From positions 248,001-312,000 of the forward strand of contig JAGXGA010000027.1 of NCBI GenBank assembly GCA_024636975.1: a DNA stretch of 64,000 bases, given 5' to 3'. This stretch comes from Mariniphaga sp. Lineage in GTDB: Bacteria > Bacteroidota > Bacteroidia > Bacteroidales > Prolixibacteraceae. The notes beneath the pieces are model-generated. The model had not been told where the DNA came from. It saw only the letters and a list, made by a program, of their open reading frames with translations, and made no database searches. Shown one piece after another: positions 20,514 through 29,130 of the stretch. The position numbers and the translations under genes were made by a program. The first letter of the stretch is position 1. The number at the start of each line of letters is the position of its first letter.

Positions 20514-22186
20514 AACCAAAAATTAAATATTGTCTGTTAATAATAAGCTTCCTTATTGCAGCAGTAAATACGGCAACAGCAGAAAATTTACCAGGCGAAA
20601 CCATTGTGGTAAACCTTTCAGAACATTACCTGCTCGCAGGTGAAAATGTAGGTTTTTCCTTTATGGTTTCTAACCAGGGAGATTTGCCGGGCAAGCAAAT
20701 CAGTAGCCTTGGATTTGTGGAAGTCATGAATACTTTAGGCCATTCAGAAATCCGGCAAAAAGTTCTTTTGAAAAACGGAACAGGTACTGGAGTCATTTCA
20801 TTGCCTGATTCACTGCCAACTGGTTATTATTATATTGTAGCCTACACCAGCTGGATGAGAAATTTTGGAGAGGAGAATTTTTCTGTTTCAGAAATAAAAG
20901 TAGTGAGGCCCGGAGATGATTTTTCCTCAACTGAAATAAAAGAAGAATCCAAAGCCAGGAAATTAGTTAAGCAGGAAGCGTATAAAAACCTTTACCTCCG
21001 GTTGGAACAAACATCTTTTTCAAACCGGGAGAAAGTCAAATTAGAATTAATACCAGGTGAAACATTTGAAAATGCAATAGTTTCGGTTGCTGTGCGAAAA
21101 AAAGAACCTGCTTCTCTTAAAAATGGCAGGGGGCAACCGGACCAAACATATCCTGTTGAACAAATTATTTTTTTGCCCGATTATAAAGGCATTTTGCTGA
21201 CAGGACATTTACGCAATAAACAAACCAATAAACCGGTGCCAAATAAACAGGTTTTCTTGTCGTTTCCGGGAAAGAGTGTTGAAATTAAACGCACCTTTAC
21301 TGAGGATAACGGAAAATTCAGTTTTTTGCTTGATCCGGTAATAGGAGAAAAAGATTTGGTGTTTCAAACTGAATCGGAAAATGCCGGTGTTTGGCTTGAC
21401 GAAAAATACAGTGATTCGCTGAATATTTCAGTTTTTAACGATTCTTTGGTTTTGAACGATAACGAAGTTGAGTTTTTTACTGAAAAATATATCAACAGGC
21501 AACTTCAAATAAGATTTAACCAGGAAATCAATATTGCAGCTGTTTCAGATTCGGTAAATAAAGGTATTTACCGGTTTTACAAAGACCCCACTCAGGTAAT
21601 AATACCTGAGAATTATATTCAGCTTGATTCTCTCCATGAATATTTTTATGAGTTAATTCCCAGTGTCCAATTAATCTGGAAGAATAAAAATTATACAATG
21701 CGTGTATCAAATTCGGATAAAGGATATTATTTTGGAGATAATCCCGCTTTGTTTGTCGATGGCGTTTATTACCCATACCCCGGAGAACTAATGAAAACCG
21801 ATGCCGGCAAAATTGACAGGATTGAAGTAATTCCTGAAGTTTACTACTACCGCGATTTAACTTTTGATGGTATTCTGTCGGTGTTTTCGAGAAATACTAA
21901 TTTCATGGATTTCCCACTGTTACCCAATATGACACGTGTATTCTACAATCTGGCTGAAACTCCCAAAAAACTCCAGTTGCCCCATTCAGGAGAAGCTGTT
22001 CCTTCCAATATTCCTGATTTGCGGTGGTTGGTTTACTGGAATCCGGAAATAAAAATTGAAAGCAATAATTCTACTTCTCTGGAATTCCACACAAGTGATT
22101 TGAAGGGTGAATTTGAAATTTCACTTTCTGGAATTACCGGCGACGGCAAAATAATTCAGTCATACCAAACTTTTACAGTGGAATAA
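20510..22186 (+). CDS. MG2-like exported protein with a plug-like C-terminal segment (copy 1)
   Basis: 558 aa. A signal peptide ends at about ATAE with no lipobox. Residues about 30-120 resemble the macroglobulin MG2 beta-sandwich found in Bacteroidota envelope proteins (GETIVVNLSEHYLLAGENVGFSF is split by the domain's usual YLLAGE/W turn; PDSLPTGYYYIVAYTSWM closes it). Residues about 425-465 (ALFVDGVYY ... IDRIEVIPEV ... FDGILSVFSRN) follow the order of a TonB-receptor plug. The last 60 residues carry the IPDLRWLVYW ... SDLKGEFEISLSGITGDGK pattern. It is paralogous to the 556-aa protein at 47389 and translationally coupled to the DUF4249 gene. Confidence 0.7.
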   Translation: MKPKIKYCLLIISFLIAAVNTATAENLPGETIVVNLSEHYLLAGENVGFSFMVSNQGDLPGKQISSLGFVEVMNTLGHSEIRQKVLLKNGTGTGVISLPDSLPTGYYYIVAYTSWMRNFGEENFSVSEIKVVRPGDDFSSTEIKEESKARKLVKQEAYKNLYLRLEQTSFSNREKVKLELIPGETFENAIVSVAVRKKEPASLKNGRGQPDQTYPVEQIIFLPDYKGILLTGHLRNKQTNKPVPNKQVFLSFPGKSVEIKRTFTEDNGKFSFLLDPVIGEKDLVFQTESENAGVWLDEKYSDSLNISVFNDSLVLNDNEVEFFTEKYINRQLQIRFNQEINIAAVSDSVNKGIYRFYKDPTQVIIPENYIQLDSLHEYFYELIPSVQLIWKNKNYTMRVSNSDKGYYFGDNPALFVDGVYYPYPGELMKTDAGKIDRIEVIPEVYYYRDLTFDGILSVFSRNTNFMDFPLLPNMTRVFYNLAETPKKLQLPHSGEAVPSNIPDLRWLVYWNPEIKIESNNSTSLEFHTSDLKGEFEISLSGITGDGKIIQSYQTFTVE

Positions 22187-22191
22187 ATAGT

Positions 22192-22407
22192 TTACGTCTC
22201 TCTCTTCTTCTTCTTCTTCACTGCCGGAAACAGCACATTATTCAGAATCAGCCGATACCCAGGAGAATTGGGGTGCAGGTTTAAATCGGTAGGCGGGTCA
22301 CCTACCAGATGACGGTAGTCTTCAGGATCATACCCACCATAAAAAGTCCAGAACCCTTTGGCTCGTTCGCCGTGGATGTACCTTGCCTCGCTGGCTGGCT
22401 TATTTTC
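22192..22407 (-). pseudogene. Partial second copy of the 3' end of the gene at 23060
   Basis: About 70 codons encode ENKPASEARYIHGERAKG through a KKKKKRET end, almost the same as the C-terminus of the intact protein at 23060-24319. I counted about 19 mismatches over about 178 aligned bases (near 89% identity), but only about four amino-acid changes, so most changes are silent. Homology stops abruptly at 22407. The open frame upstream of that point is unrelated sequence, so no functional gene is expected. The spelling pattern suggests the fragment came from a diverged but functional allele. Confidence 0.85.
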
Positions 22408-22440
22408 TCTTTGTTTTTCTGATAAATCATTGAAATTCCT

Positions 22441-22448
22441 TAAATTTG
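22441..22448 (+). promoter_or_regulatory. Candidate -7 box for the MNT-HEPN pair
   Basis: TAAATTTG fits TAnnTTTG and lies 20 bp before the MNT start, just inside the junction with the gene fragment. No -33 element at standard spacing was found. Confidence 0.35.
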
Positions 22449-22467
22449 ATGGTATTAACTGCAATTG

Positions 22468-22785
22468 ATGACTAAAAGTGAACATATATTGTATAGAGTA
22501 AAAGAATTGATTTCAAGTAAGGCGCCCAAGGCTGAAATCATTCTTTTTGGATCAAGGGCACGGAAAGATTTTAGTGCCGATTCTGATTGGGATTTTCTGG
22601 TTTTAATGGATAAAGACACTATCAGTTTGTCAGATGAGCAGGCTTTAAGGCATCCATTATATGATATTGAACTTGATACAGGAGAAATCTTATCCCTTCT
22701 GATATACTCAAAAAATGAGTGGAACAATAAATTAAAAGTTACACCATTATATAAAAATATCAAAAAGGAGGGAATAAAACTATAA
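22468..22785 (+). CDS. MNT-type nucleotidyltransferase (antitoxin-like)
   Basis: 105 aa from the ATG at 22468; a TTG one codon earlier is less likely. It is a minimal nucleotidyltransferase: GSRAR (residues 28-32) and SDWDF (39-43) give the GSxR and DxD active-site motifs, with Asp40 and Asp42 as metal ligands. In MNT-HEPN pairs this protein neutralises the HEPN ribonuclease partner, in studied cases by AMPylating it. The motifs are intact, so it may be active. Its stop overlaps the HEPN start (TAATG), the usual coupling in these pairs. Confidence 0.85.
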   Translation: MTKSEHILYRVKELISSKAPKAEIILFGSRARKDFSADSDWDFLVLMDKDTISLSDEQALRHPLYDIELDTGEILSLLIYSKNEWNNKLKVTPLYKNIKKEGIKL

Positions 22786-23051
22786 TGAAATTCTACAAAA
22801 GTGATTATATCAATTTCAGAATTAAACGCGCAGAGGAATCATTTAATGATGCAAAATATTTGATTGAAAAAGGAAGTTGGAATGCTGCAATAAACAGGCT
22901 TTATTACTCTTGTTTTTTTGCTGCACTTGCCCTTTCAATACAACATGATACCGAAGCGAAATCACATAAAGGTGTAAGAGGCTTGTTAGGACAGAAGTTT
23001 ATAAAAACTGGTATCATACCTAAAGAATTTGGACAAACTTGTTTAAACTGA
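22785..23051 (+). CDS. HEPN-domain protein, probably truncated
   Basis: 88 aa, where related HEPN partners are about 120-135 aa. The start is marked by an AAGGAGGG ribosome site. The first 80 residues follow the family closely (IKRAEESFNDAKYLIEKGSW, NRLYYSCFFAALAL, SHKGVRGLL, FIKTGIIPKEFG). The reading frame then ends in TCLN and a stop exactly where the copy of the neighbouring gene's 3' end begins, so about 40 C-terminal residues expected from the family are missing. The position usually written YYAxFxA is YYSCFFA here. The toxin may be inactive or have lost part of its dimer surface. Confidence 0.75.
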   Translation: MKFYKSDYINFRIKRAEESFNDAKYLIEKGSWNAAINRLYYSCFFAALALSIQHDTEAKSHKGVRGLLGQKFIKTGIIPKEFGQTCLN

Positions 23052-23059
23052 ATTTAAAT

Positions 23060-24319
23060 TCAGGTTTCTCTTTTTTTCTTTTTTGCTGCGGGGAAAAGCA
23101 CATTATTCAAAATTAACCGGTACCCAGGAGAATTGGGGTGCAGGTTTAAATCGGTAGGCGGGTCGCCAACCAGGTGACGATAGTCTTCCGGGTCATGGCC
23201 GCCATAAAAGGTCCAGAACCCTTTGCCACGTTCGCCGTGGATGTACCTTACCTCGCTGGCTGGCTTGTTTTCACCCATAACCAATACATCCGGCTTGACA
23301 ACTGATTTGCGGAATGCTGTAGTCTGACCCATAAATCCTTTTATCATATTCCGGTGGTTTTGGCACAACATAGTTGGGATAGGATCCCATTTTGCCGAGA
23401 ATTCAAACAGCGTAAAAAAATCGTTTTCACGCACTACCTGCCTTGTTTGGGTTGCATCGATATTTGAGAATTCATATACATTGGGATCCATTTCGAGCTG
23501 AAAGTTTTCAAAAGCAAACGTTCTTGAGAAATCCAGTTTGTCGTGGATATGCGGGTCGGCAGGGTCGCCATCGAACATAGGACCTGCAATATCAACACCT
23601 GTTGCAGCGCGTGCTATGTCGTAAGTATCGGTAGCAGCACACATTGCAAAAAGAAAACCTCCGTTCAGCACATATTGATCCATTTCGCGGGTAACAAATG
23701 ATTTCATTTCCGAAACTTTCAGAAATCCCATCTTAGCGGCCAGTTCCTTGTTGATGCTTACTTCTTGCTGGTACCAGGGCATATGCTGATAAGTTCTCCA
23801 GAACTTGCCATACTGCCCGGTAAAATCTTCGTGGTGGAGATGAAGCCAGTCGTAATCGGAAAGTTTTCCATTAAGTATTTCTTCGTCGTAAATTACATCG
23901 TAATCAATTTCTGCATAAGTAAGCACCAAAGTTACGGCATCGTCCCAGGGAAGTTTATTGGGAGGGGTATAAACAGCTATCCTTGGCGCCTTATTCATGC
24001 TTACGGCATCCTGATTGACCTCAGGCTGCGCAATTTCATTCAGTATCGCCGAAGCCTGTGCATCGGCAATCGATTCAAAGGATACACCCCTTACAACACA
24101 TTCATTTTCTATTTCTGGATGATGTTGTATTAAAAAGCTTCCTCCGCGGTAGTTGAGCAGCCATTTTACCTCTACATTCCGTTGAAGTACCCAATACGCA
24201 ATTCCGTATGATTTAAGATGATTTCGTTGAGAATCATCCATAGGTATCAGCAGGTGGATAGCATTTGCCTGAAAAATTAGAAGAAATGCAGCGAGGGTGA
24301 ATACTATTCTGTTTCTCAT
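23060..24319 (-). CDS. Exported Bacteroidota protein of unknown function
   Basis: 419 aa from the ATG at 24319, which opens a clean signal peptide (MRNRIVFTLAAFLLIFQANA). An upstream ATG at 24358 adds 13 polar residues and is less likely. The mature protein begins LLIPMDDSQRNHLKSYGIAYW. I recall this family as widespread in Bacteroidota and often labelled asparagine synthetase B, but no synthetase or glutaminase motif is visible, so that label should not be trusted. A middle region (WDDAVTLVLTYAEIDYDVIYDEE) looks like a Rossmann or GATase-like fold. Its last 70 codons are duplicated at 22192-22407. Function unknown. Confidence 0.75.
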   Translation of the reverse strand: MRNRIVFTLAAFLLIFQANAIHLLIPMDDSQRNHLKSYGIAYWVLQRNVEVKWLLNYRGGSFLIQHHPEIENECVVRGVSFESIADAQASAILNEIAQPEVNQDAVSMNKAPRIAVYTPPNKLPWDDAVTLVLTYAEIDYDVIYDEEILNGKLSDYDWLHLHHEDFTGQYGKFWRTYQHMPWYQQEVSINKELAAKMGFLKVSEMKSFVTREMDQYVLNGGFLFAMCAATDTYDIARAATGVDIAGPMFDGDPADPHIHDKLDFSRTFAFENFQLEMDPNVYEFSNIDATQTRQVVRENDFFTLFEFSAKWDPIPTMLCQNHRNMIKGFMGQTTAFRKSVVKPDVLVMGENKPASEVRYIHGERGKGFWTFYGGHDPEDYRHLVGDPPTDLNLHPNSPGYRLILNNVLFPAAKKKKRET

Positions 24320-24521
24320 TTTTGTTCCCTTTTTCTGTAAATTACAAATATTAAACATTTCCAGAGCTTATTCAACGGCAATCCGTTAAATTTTGTTTTT
24401 ATGCGATACCTAAAATTGCTGCAATTGATAGAGCAATATAAATAGCAGGAATAAAACCCCTGTATCGCAGTAAATGCTTATGAGGATAAAAAGGTGATTT
24501 GGCAGCTAATCCTGTGAGAAG

Positions 24522-26075
24522 CTAAAAAGGAAGGTCCTGTTTATTTCCCGGTGGTTGATCAAATTTTTGATTACCTGCAATTCCTGCACTTAACGATTCA
24601 TCCTCGTTTTCCATGTTCATTTTTGAGCTGAAAGTTTTTGAAGCGCTGAAGCCGTCATTAAAACTGGTTTCCATGTCGCTGAACTTGGCAAGTTCCTTTT
24701 TAAAAGATAGGTGTACGTCGCCGGTTGCGCCGTTTCTGTGCTTTGCAATTATGATTTCAGCAACACCAATCAGCGAATTTCCTGAATCGTCCTCCGTTAT
24801 ACCGTAGTATTCGGGGCGGTGAATGAAAGTTACAATATCTGCATCCTGTTCAATTGCTCCCGACTCCCTAAGGTCGGACAGCTGTGGACGTTTACCTTCC
24901 CGTGATTCCACCGAACGGTTCAGCTGCGAAAGTGCAAGTATGGGAATGTTCAGTTCTTTTGCAATGGCCTTTAATGAGCGGGATATCTGACTTACTTCCT
25001 GTTCGCGACTACCGCGGCTGTCGGTTCCGGCGGTCATCAATTGCAGGTAGTCAACAATTACAACCTTAATATCGTGCTGCATTTTAAGGCGGCGGCATTT
25101 TGCCCTGAATTCAAATATTGAAAGGGCAGGTGTGTCATCAATGAAGATAGGCGCCTTCTCAAGGTTTGATATTTTTCGATTTAGATGCTCCCATTCGTAG
25201 TTTTCGAGCCTGCCCGTTTTTAACTTATCGTTCCCTAATTCAGTTTCAGCTGCAATGAGCCTGTTTACAAGTTGCAAGGATGACATTTCGAGTGAAAAAA
25301 CAGCAGTTGCCTGGTTGTGGTCCACTGCCATATTACGTGCCATACTTAACACAAAGGCTGTTTTTCCCATAGAGGGCCGGGCAGCAACAATTATAAGGTC
25401 GGTTTTTTGCCATCCGGAGGTGATCCGGTCGAGAGCAGTAAATCCGGAAGGCACTCCGCTAAGTCCATCTTTTTGGTGCCGTGCTTTTTCAATTTGCTGA
25501 ATGGCTTCATTCAAAATAGGCTTAATCGGAACGGTTTCTTTTTTGATGTTTCCTTCGGCAACCTTGAACAGCGACGATTCTGAAAAGTCGATCAAATCAT
25601 CCACATCCATAGTGTCGTCGTACGATTTCGTTTGAATCTCTGACGAAACACGGATAAGCTCGCGTTGAATAAATTTCTGTGCAATAATCCGGGCATGGAA
25701 TTCAATGTGTGCAGATGAGGCAACACGCCGGGTTAGCTGGGTTATATAGCCTGGTCCGCCTACTTCCTCCAGCTGTTCACGATCTTTTAATTCCTGCGTA
25801 ACCATGAGCAGGTCAATCGGTTTTTCATTTGATGAGAGTTCTTTTATGGCATCAAATATTTTTTGATGTATTTCCTTATAAAAACTGGGCGTGTCGATAA
25901 TATCGGCAATAGTAACATAGGCATCCCGTTCAAGCATGAGGGCACCTAAAACAGCTTCTTCCACTTCAACTGCCTGTGGTGGCAGTTTTCCATATTGCGC
26001 ATTAATATCGTCGATTGATATACCGTTTTGCCTGCCGTTTTGATATGCTCCTCGTCTTTTATTATCGGTTGCCAT
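24522..26075 (-). CDS. dnaB: Replicative DNA helicase DnaB
   Basis: 517 aa. The N-terminal helical domain (about 30-135) starts PPQAVEVEEAVLGALML. The C-terminal RecA-type ATPase has Walker A ARPSMGKTA (232-240), Walker B/DnaB motif VDYLQLM (341-347), LSQLNRSVE and DLRESGAIEQDAD. It unwinds DNA ahead of the replication fork as a hexamer. No intein or insertion is present. The last 50 residues are low-complexity and polar, as often in Bacteroidota DnaB. It lies 135 bp downstream of ddl on the same strand and may have its own promoter. Confidence 0.96.
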   Translation of the reverse strand: MATDNKRRGAYQNGRQNGISIDDINAQYGKLPPQAVEVEEAVLGALMLERDAYVTIADIIDTPSFYKEIHQKIFDAIKELSSNEKPIDLLMVTQELKDREQLEEVGGPGYITQLTRRVASSAHIEFHARIIAQKFIQRELIRVSSEIQTKSYDDTMDVDDLIDFSESSLFKVAEGNIKKETVPIKPILNEAIQQIEKARHQKDGLSGVPSGFTALDRITSGWQKTDLIIVAARPSMGKTAFVLSMARNMAVDHNQATAVFSLEMSSLQLVNRLIAAETELGNDKLKTGRLENYEWEHLNRKISNLEKAPIFIDDTPALSIFEFRAKCRRLKMQHDIKVVIVDYLQLMTAGTDSRGSREQEVSQISRSLKAIAKELNIPILALSQLNRSVESREGKRPQLSDLRESGAIEQDADIVTFIHRPEYYGITEDDSGNSLIGVAEIIIAKHRNGATGDVHLSFKKELAKFSDMETSFNDGFSASKTFSSKMNMENEDESLSAGIAGNQKFDQPPGNKQDLPF

Positions 26076-26210
26076 TGTAAACTATAAGATTTTTTTGTTC
26101 CGTATTTCACGGATTATATAAGAAAATTCAATGGACCAAAATTATAAAATTACAATGGGGCATGAGCAGTTTTCGTGCTATAGTTGTTAACTAAATTTAT
26201 CCACAAATGT

Positions 26211-27203
26211 TTATTGCCTTTTAACAAGCTTTTCCTCAATTATTTGAGTAATTACATTCGTAAGTGAAAGGCCCATGGCATTAATTTGTTGTGGAATAAA
26301 GCTGGTGGCAGTCATTCCCGGGGTGGTATTTACCTCCAAAAAATAAAATTCATCTTCTTTTAGAATAAAATCTACCCTGGCGATACCTGAACACTGGCAC
26401 AGGTCGTAAATCTGCGAACTGAGTTGCTGGCATTTTTCATAAAGAGGTTCCGGCAGTCGGGCAGGAGTAATTTCATCGGAAGCCCCGGGAGTATATTTTG
26501 CATCAAAATCGAAGAACTCATTTTTTGGAATGATTTCGGTAACAGGAAAGATGAGTGTTTTGTTCCGGAATTTAATCAGTCCGCAGGTAAATTCATGGCC
26601 TTGAATAAATTCCTCTGCCAGTGCATCGCTGCCTTCGTTCCATGCTTTCTCAATTGCAGGTTGAAGCTCGCTTTTGATTTTTACTTTGGTAACACCAAAG
26701 CTTGACCCCCCTGCGTTTGGTTTTACAAAAAGAGGTAATTTCAATTCATTTATGATCTGTTCTGCATTTAACTGTTCGTTCTTTTTGATTTTTATTGATT
26801 TGGCCATTTTGATGCCAACGTTCTTAAGATAGTTGTTGCAAAACCATTTATTGAAAGTAAGCGATGAAGAGTGGACATTGCTGGTGGAGTAGGGAATGCC
26901 CATTAATTCGAAATACCCCTGAAGTATACCGTCTTCTCCCGGAGTGCCGTGTATTGTAATGTAGGCAAAATCGAACAGGTATTTTTCACCACCCAGAGTG
27001 AAGCTAAAGTCGGATTTATCAACAACAGCTACCTTAACATCTTCCTTAACCACAAACCAGTCAACTCCCTTCATCAGCACCAGCCAGGAATTAAATTTCA
27101 GGCTGTCGATGGCTGCATAAACATTGGCACCACTTTTAACCGAAACAACATATTCCGATGAGTCGCCACCGGCAACTACTGCGATATTTGGTTTACTATT
27201 CAT
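26211..27203 (-). CDS. ddl: D-alanine--D-alanine ligase
   Basis: 330 aa. An N-terminal domain has AVVAGGDSSEYVVS, the Ddl variant of the GGxSxExxVS loop. HGTPGEDG (85-92) and the ATP-grasp motif KPNAGGSSFG (161-170) follow, and LEVNTTPGMT (289-298) supplies magnesium ligands. It makes the D-Ala-D-Ala dipeptide that the MurF half of the protein at 4806 adds to the peptidoglycan precursor. Its start overlaps the end of the upstream pseudouridine synthase by 8 bp, so it is cotranslated with rluD and the PASTA gene. Confidence 0.95.
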   Translation of the reverse strand: MNSKPNIAVVAGGDSSEYVVSVKSGANVYAAIDSLKFNSWLVLMKGVDWFVVKEDVKVAVVDKSDFSFTLGGEKYLFDFAYITIHGTPGEDGILQGYFELMGIPYSTSNVHSSSLTFNKWFCNNYLKNVGIKMAKSIKIKKNEQLNAEQIINELKLPLFVKPNAGGSSFGVTKVKIKSELQPAIEKAWNEGSDALAEEFIQGHEFTCGLIKFRNKTLIFPVTEIIPKNEFFDFDAKYTPGASDEITPARLPEPLYEKCQQLSSQIYDLCQCSGIARVDFILKEDEFYFLEVNTTPGMTATSFIPQQINAMGLSLTNVITQIIEEKLVKRQ

Positions 27204-28245
27204 TTCTGTTAGCTATATAATTATCCCATTTTTCAATTACCGAAGCCATATCGTCAGGCAATACCGAATCAAATACCATTTTCTCACCGCTTTCCGGATG
27301 GTTGAATCCAAGTGTTTTTGCATGAAGCGCCTGGCGTGGAAGCATTTTAAAACAGTTTTGTACGAATTGTTTATATTTGGTAAAAGTAGTCCCTCTCAGA
27401 ATTTGATCACCACCATAAGTTGAATCATTAAATAAAGGATGGTTAATGTATTTCATGTGCACCCTGATCTGATGGGTTCTTCCGGTTTCCAGGCGGCATT
27501 CAACAAGGCTCACGTACCCAATTGCTTTTAGTAATGAATAATGGGTTACGGCATGTTTCCCATACTCACCTTCAGGAAAAACAGTAAATACCTGCCTGTT
27601 TTTAAGGCTGCGACCGATGTTTCCGGTGATGGTTCCTTCTTCTTCTTTTGGAATACCCCATACCATCGCCTGGTACTTTCTTTCAGTTGATTTTTCATAA
27701 AACTGAAGCGCAAGTTTTACTTTTGCCTTTTCACTTTTAGCAACAACCATCAATCCGGAAGTATCTTTATCGATTCGATGAACGAGGCCGGGGCGAGGGT
27801 CTTCACTTTTAAACAGGGGCAGGTCTTTATAATACCATGCGAGTGCATTAACCAGAGTTCCGGTATAATTTCCATGGCCGGGATGCACTACCAGACCAGC
27901 TGGTTTATTAAGTACAATCAGGTGCTCATCTTCAAAGACAATATCCAGTGGAATCTCCTCCGGTATGATCTTAAGCTCACGGCGGGGGTATTCCATTACG
28001 ATACGGATCTCGTCTTCGGGTTTTACCGTATAGTTGGCCCTAACCGAATTGTTATTAACGAGTATGTTACCAGCTTCAGCAGCTGCCTGAATCTTGCTTC
28101 GGGAAACGTTGTTGATCCGGTTTGACAGGAATTTGTCGATACGCAACTGCGATTGCCCCGCATCGACAGTAAAACGATAATGTTCAAAAAGGGCTTCGCC
28201 TTCCTGATCATCGTATTCTTCTTTATCTTCGAGATAGTCTGTCAT
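27196..28245 (-). CDS. rluD: RluD-family 23S rRNA pseudouridine synthase
   Basis: 349 aa. An S4 RNA-binding domain (about 32-95: RIDKFLSNRINNVSRSKIQ) precedes the synthase domain. The catalytic motif HRIDKDTSGL (156-165) carries the nucleophile, probably Asp159. The later block LETGRTHQIRVHM is the second RluA/RluD signature. RluD-type enzymes modify uridines in helix 69 of 23S rRNA. The gene sits 2 bp after the PASTA gene and overlaps ddl, forming a three-gene operon that I recall as conserved in Bacteroidota. Assignment to RluD rather than RluC/RluA rests on the S4 domain and context. Confidence 0.88.
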   Translation of the reverse strand: MTDYLEDKEEYDDQEGEALFEHYRFTVDAGQSQLRIDKFLSNRINNVSRSKIQAAAEAGNILVNNNSVRANYTVKPEDEIRIVMEYPRRELKIIPEEIPLDIVFEDEHLIVLNKPAGLVVHPGHGNYTGTLVNALAWYYKDLPLFKSEDPRPGLVHRIDKDTSGLMVVAKSEKAKVKLALQFYEKSTERKYQAMVWGIPKEEEGTITGNIGRSLKNRQVFTVFPEGEYGKHAVTHYSLLKAIGYVSLVECRLETGRTHQIRVHMKYINHPLFNDSTYGGDQILRGTTFTKYKQFVQNCFKMLPRQALHAKTLGFNHPESGEKMVFDSVLPDDMASVIEKWDNYIANRNE

Positions 28246-28247
28246 AT

Positions 28248-29054
28248 TCAGAATCCGGTTTCCCTGATGGTATTAAGTTTTAATGTATCAACAGTTAACC
28301 ACAAGTCGATGAAAGAACCCAAAAGAATTGATGAGTTGTTTTCATGGCCGGGTCTTTGTCTCCAAACTCTTGCGTCAAGTGAATCGGAGGCAGTAACGAC
28401 TGAGTTGTCATAAATTATTACACCACTGTTTAGCATGGCATCGGTAATTGTTTGTTCTGCTTCCGTAAAGGTAAGCCCTGTTAACTCAGGAACAATTGTT
28501 GAAGTATTACCTTGCGTGCGTCCTATTGTTAAATCGATCCTGGAGCCTTTTGGGAGTTTCTGTCCCTGCTTAATTGGCACCGAATTTAATCGGACTTCCA
28601 AAACCAGGTTATTAAATTGTGAAGGTTTATAATCAATTTGCCCAATGTGAAGACTGCTGTTATCTATTAATACCTGAGCCTGGCGAAATGAAATATCGGT
28701 AAGTTGGGGAACAGTAACCATTTCGGGTTGGGTAGAATTAATCGAAACAAAAATGGTGCGGTTCTGTTTTACGCCATGCCCGGCTTCCGGCACCTGATCT
28801 ACAATTGCACCCGGAGGAGCATCATTAACAAATACGGAATCTACAATTTCTATTCTCATGTTGTTGTGCCCTGCTATTTTTTGAGCTTCCGACTGGCTCA
28901 TTCCTGAGAAATCAGGAACAGGATGTGATTCACCGTGGCGGGTGTACATTTCCAGTCCCTTCATAGTTATAAAAATAAGCAAAAGCACTACGGCAACAGC
29001 AATTGCAATTTGAATCAGGAAGGTCCGACTGGTAAGAAACCTTTTTGAACTCAT
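28248..29054 (-). CDS. Membrane-anchored PASTA-domain protein
   Basis: 268 aa. A single transmembrane helix (about 10-30, TFLIQIAIAVAVVLLLIFIT) is preceded by a basic N-terminus, so the rest is periplasmic. Three PASTA repeats follow (about 43-110, 111-180 and 181-256), each starting with the PDFSGMS / VPQLTDIS / VPELTGLT type motif and showing the GxxI/V...P pattern. PASTA domains bind muropeptides or the stem peptide in other bacteria. There is no kinase or transpeptidase domain. The operon with ddl supports a peptidoglycan-linked role, but no partner enzyme is encoded here. Confidence 0.9.
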   Translation of the reverse strand: MSSKRFLTSRTFLIQIAIAVAVVLLLIFITMKGLEMYTRHGESHPVPDFSGMSQSEAQKIAGHNNMRIEIVDSVFVNDAPPGAIVDQVPEAGHGVKQNRTIFVSINSTQPEMVTVPQLTDISFRQAQVLIDNSSLHIGQIDYKPSQFNNLVLEVRLNSVPIKQGQKLPKGSRIDLTIGRTQGNTSTIVPELTGLTFTEAEQTITDAMLNSGVIIYDNSVVTASDSLDARVWRQRPGHENNSSILLGSFIDLWLTVDTLKLNTIRETGF

Positions 29055-29130
29055 ATGTTAATATATTTCCAATGATTTTTGATTGGTAAAATAACGAAAA
29101 AACCAGATGTTTATGATGTATATAAACACG

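Noticed and set aside
22408-22485. Upstream part of the minus-strand open frame covering the gene fragment
   Set aside because: It is unrelated to the duplicated gene and overlaps the MNT promoter and start, so it was not treated as coding.
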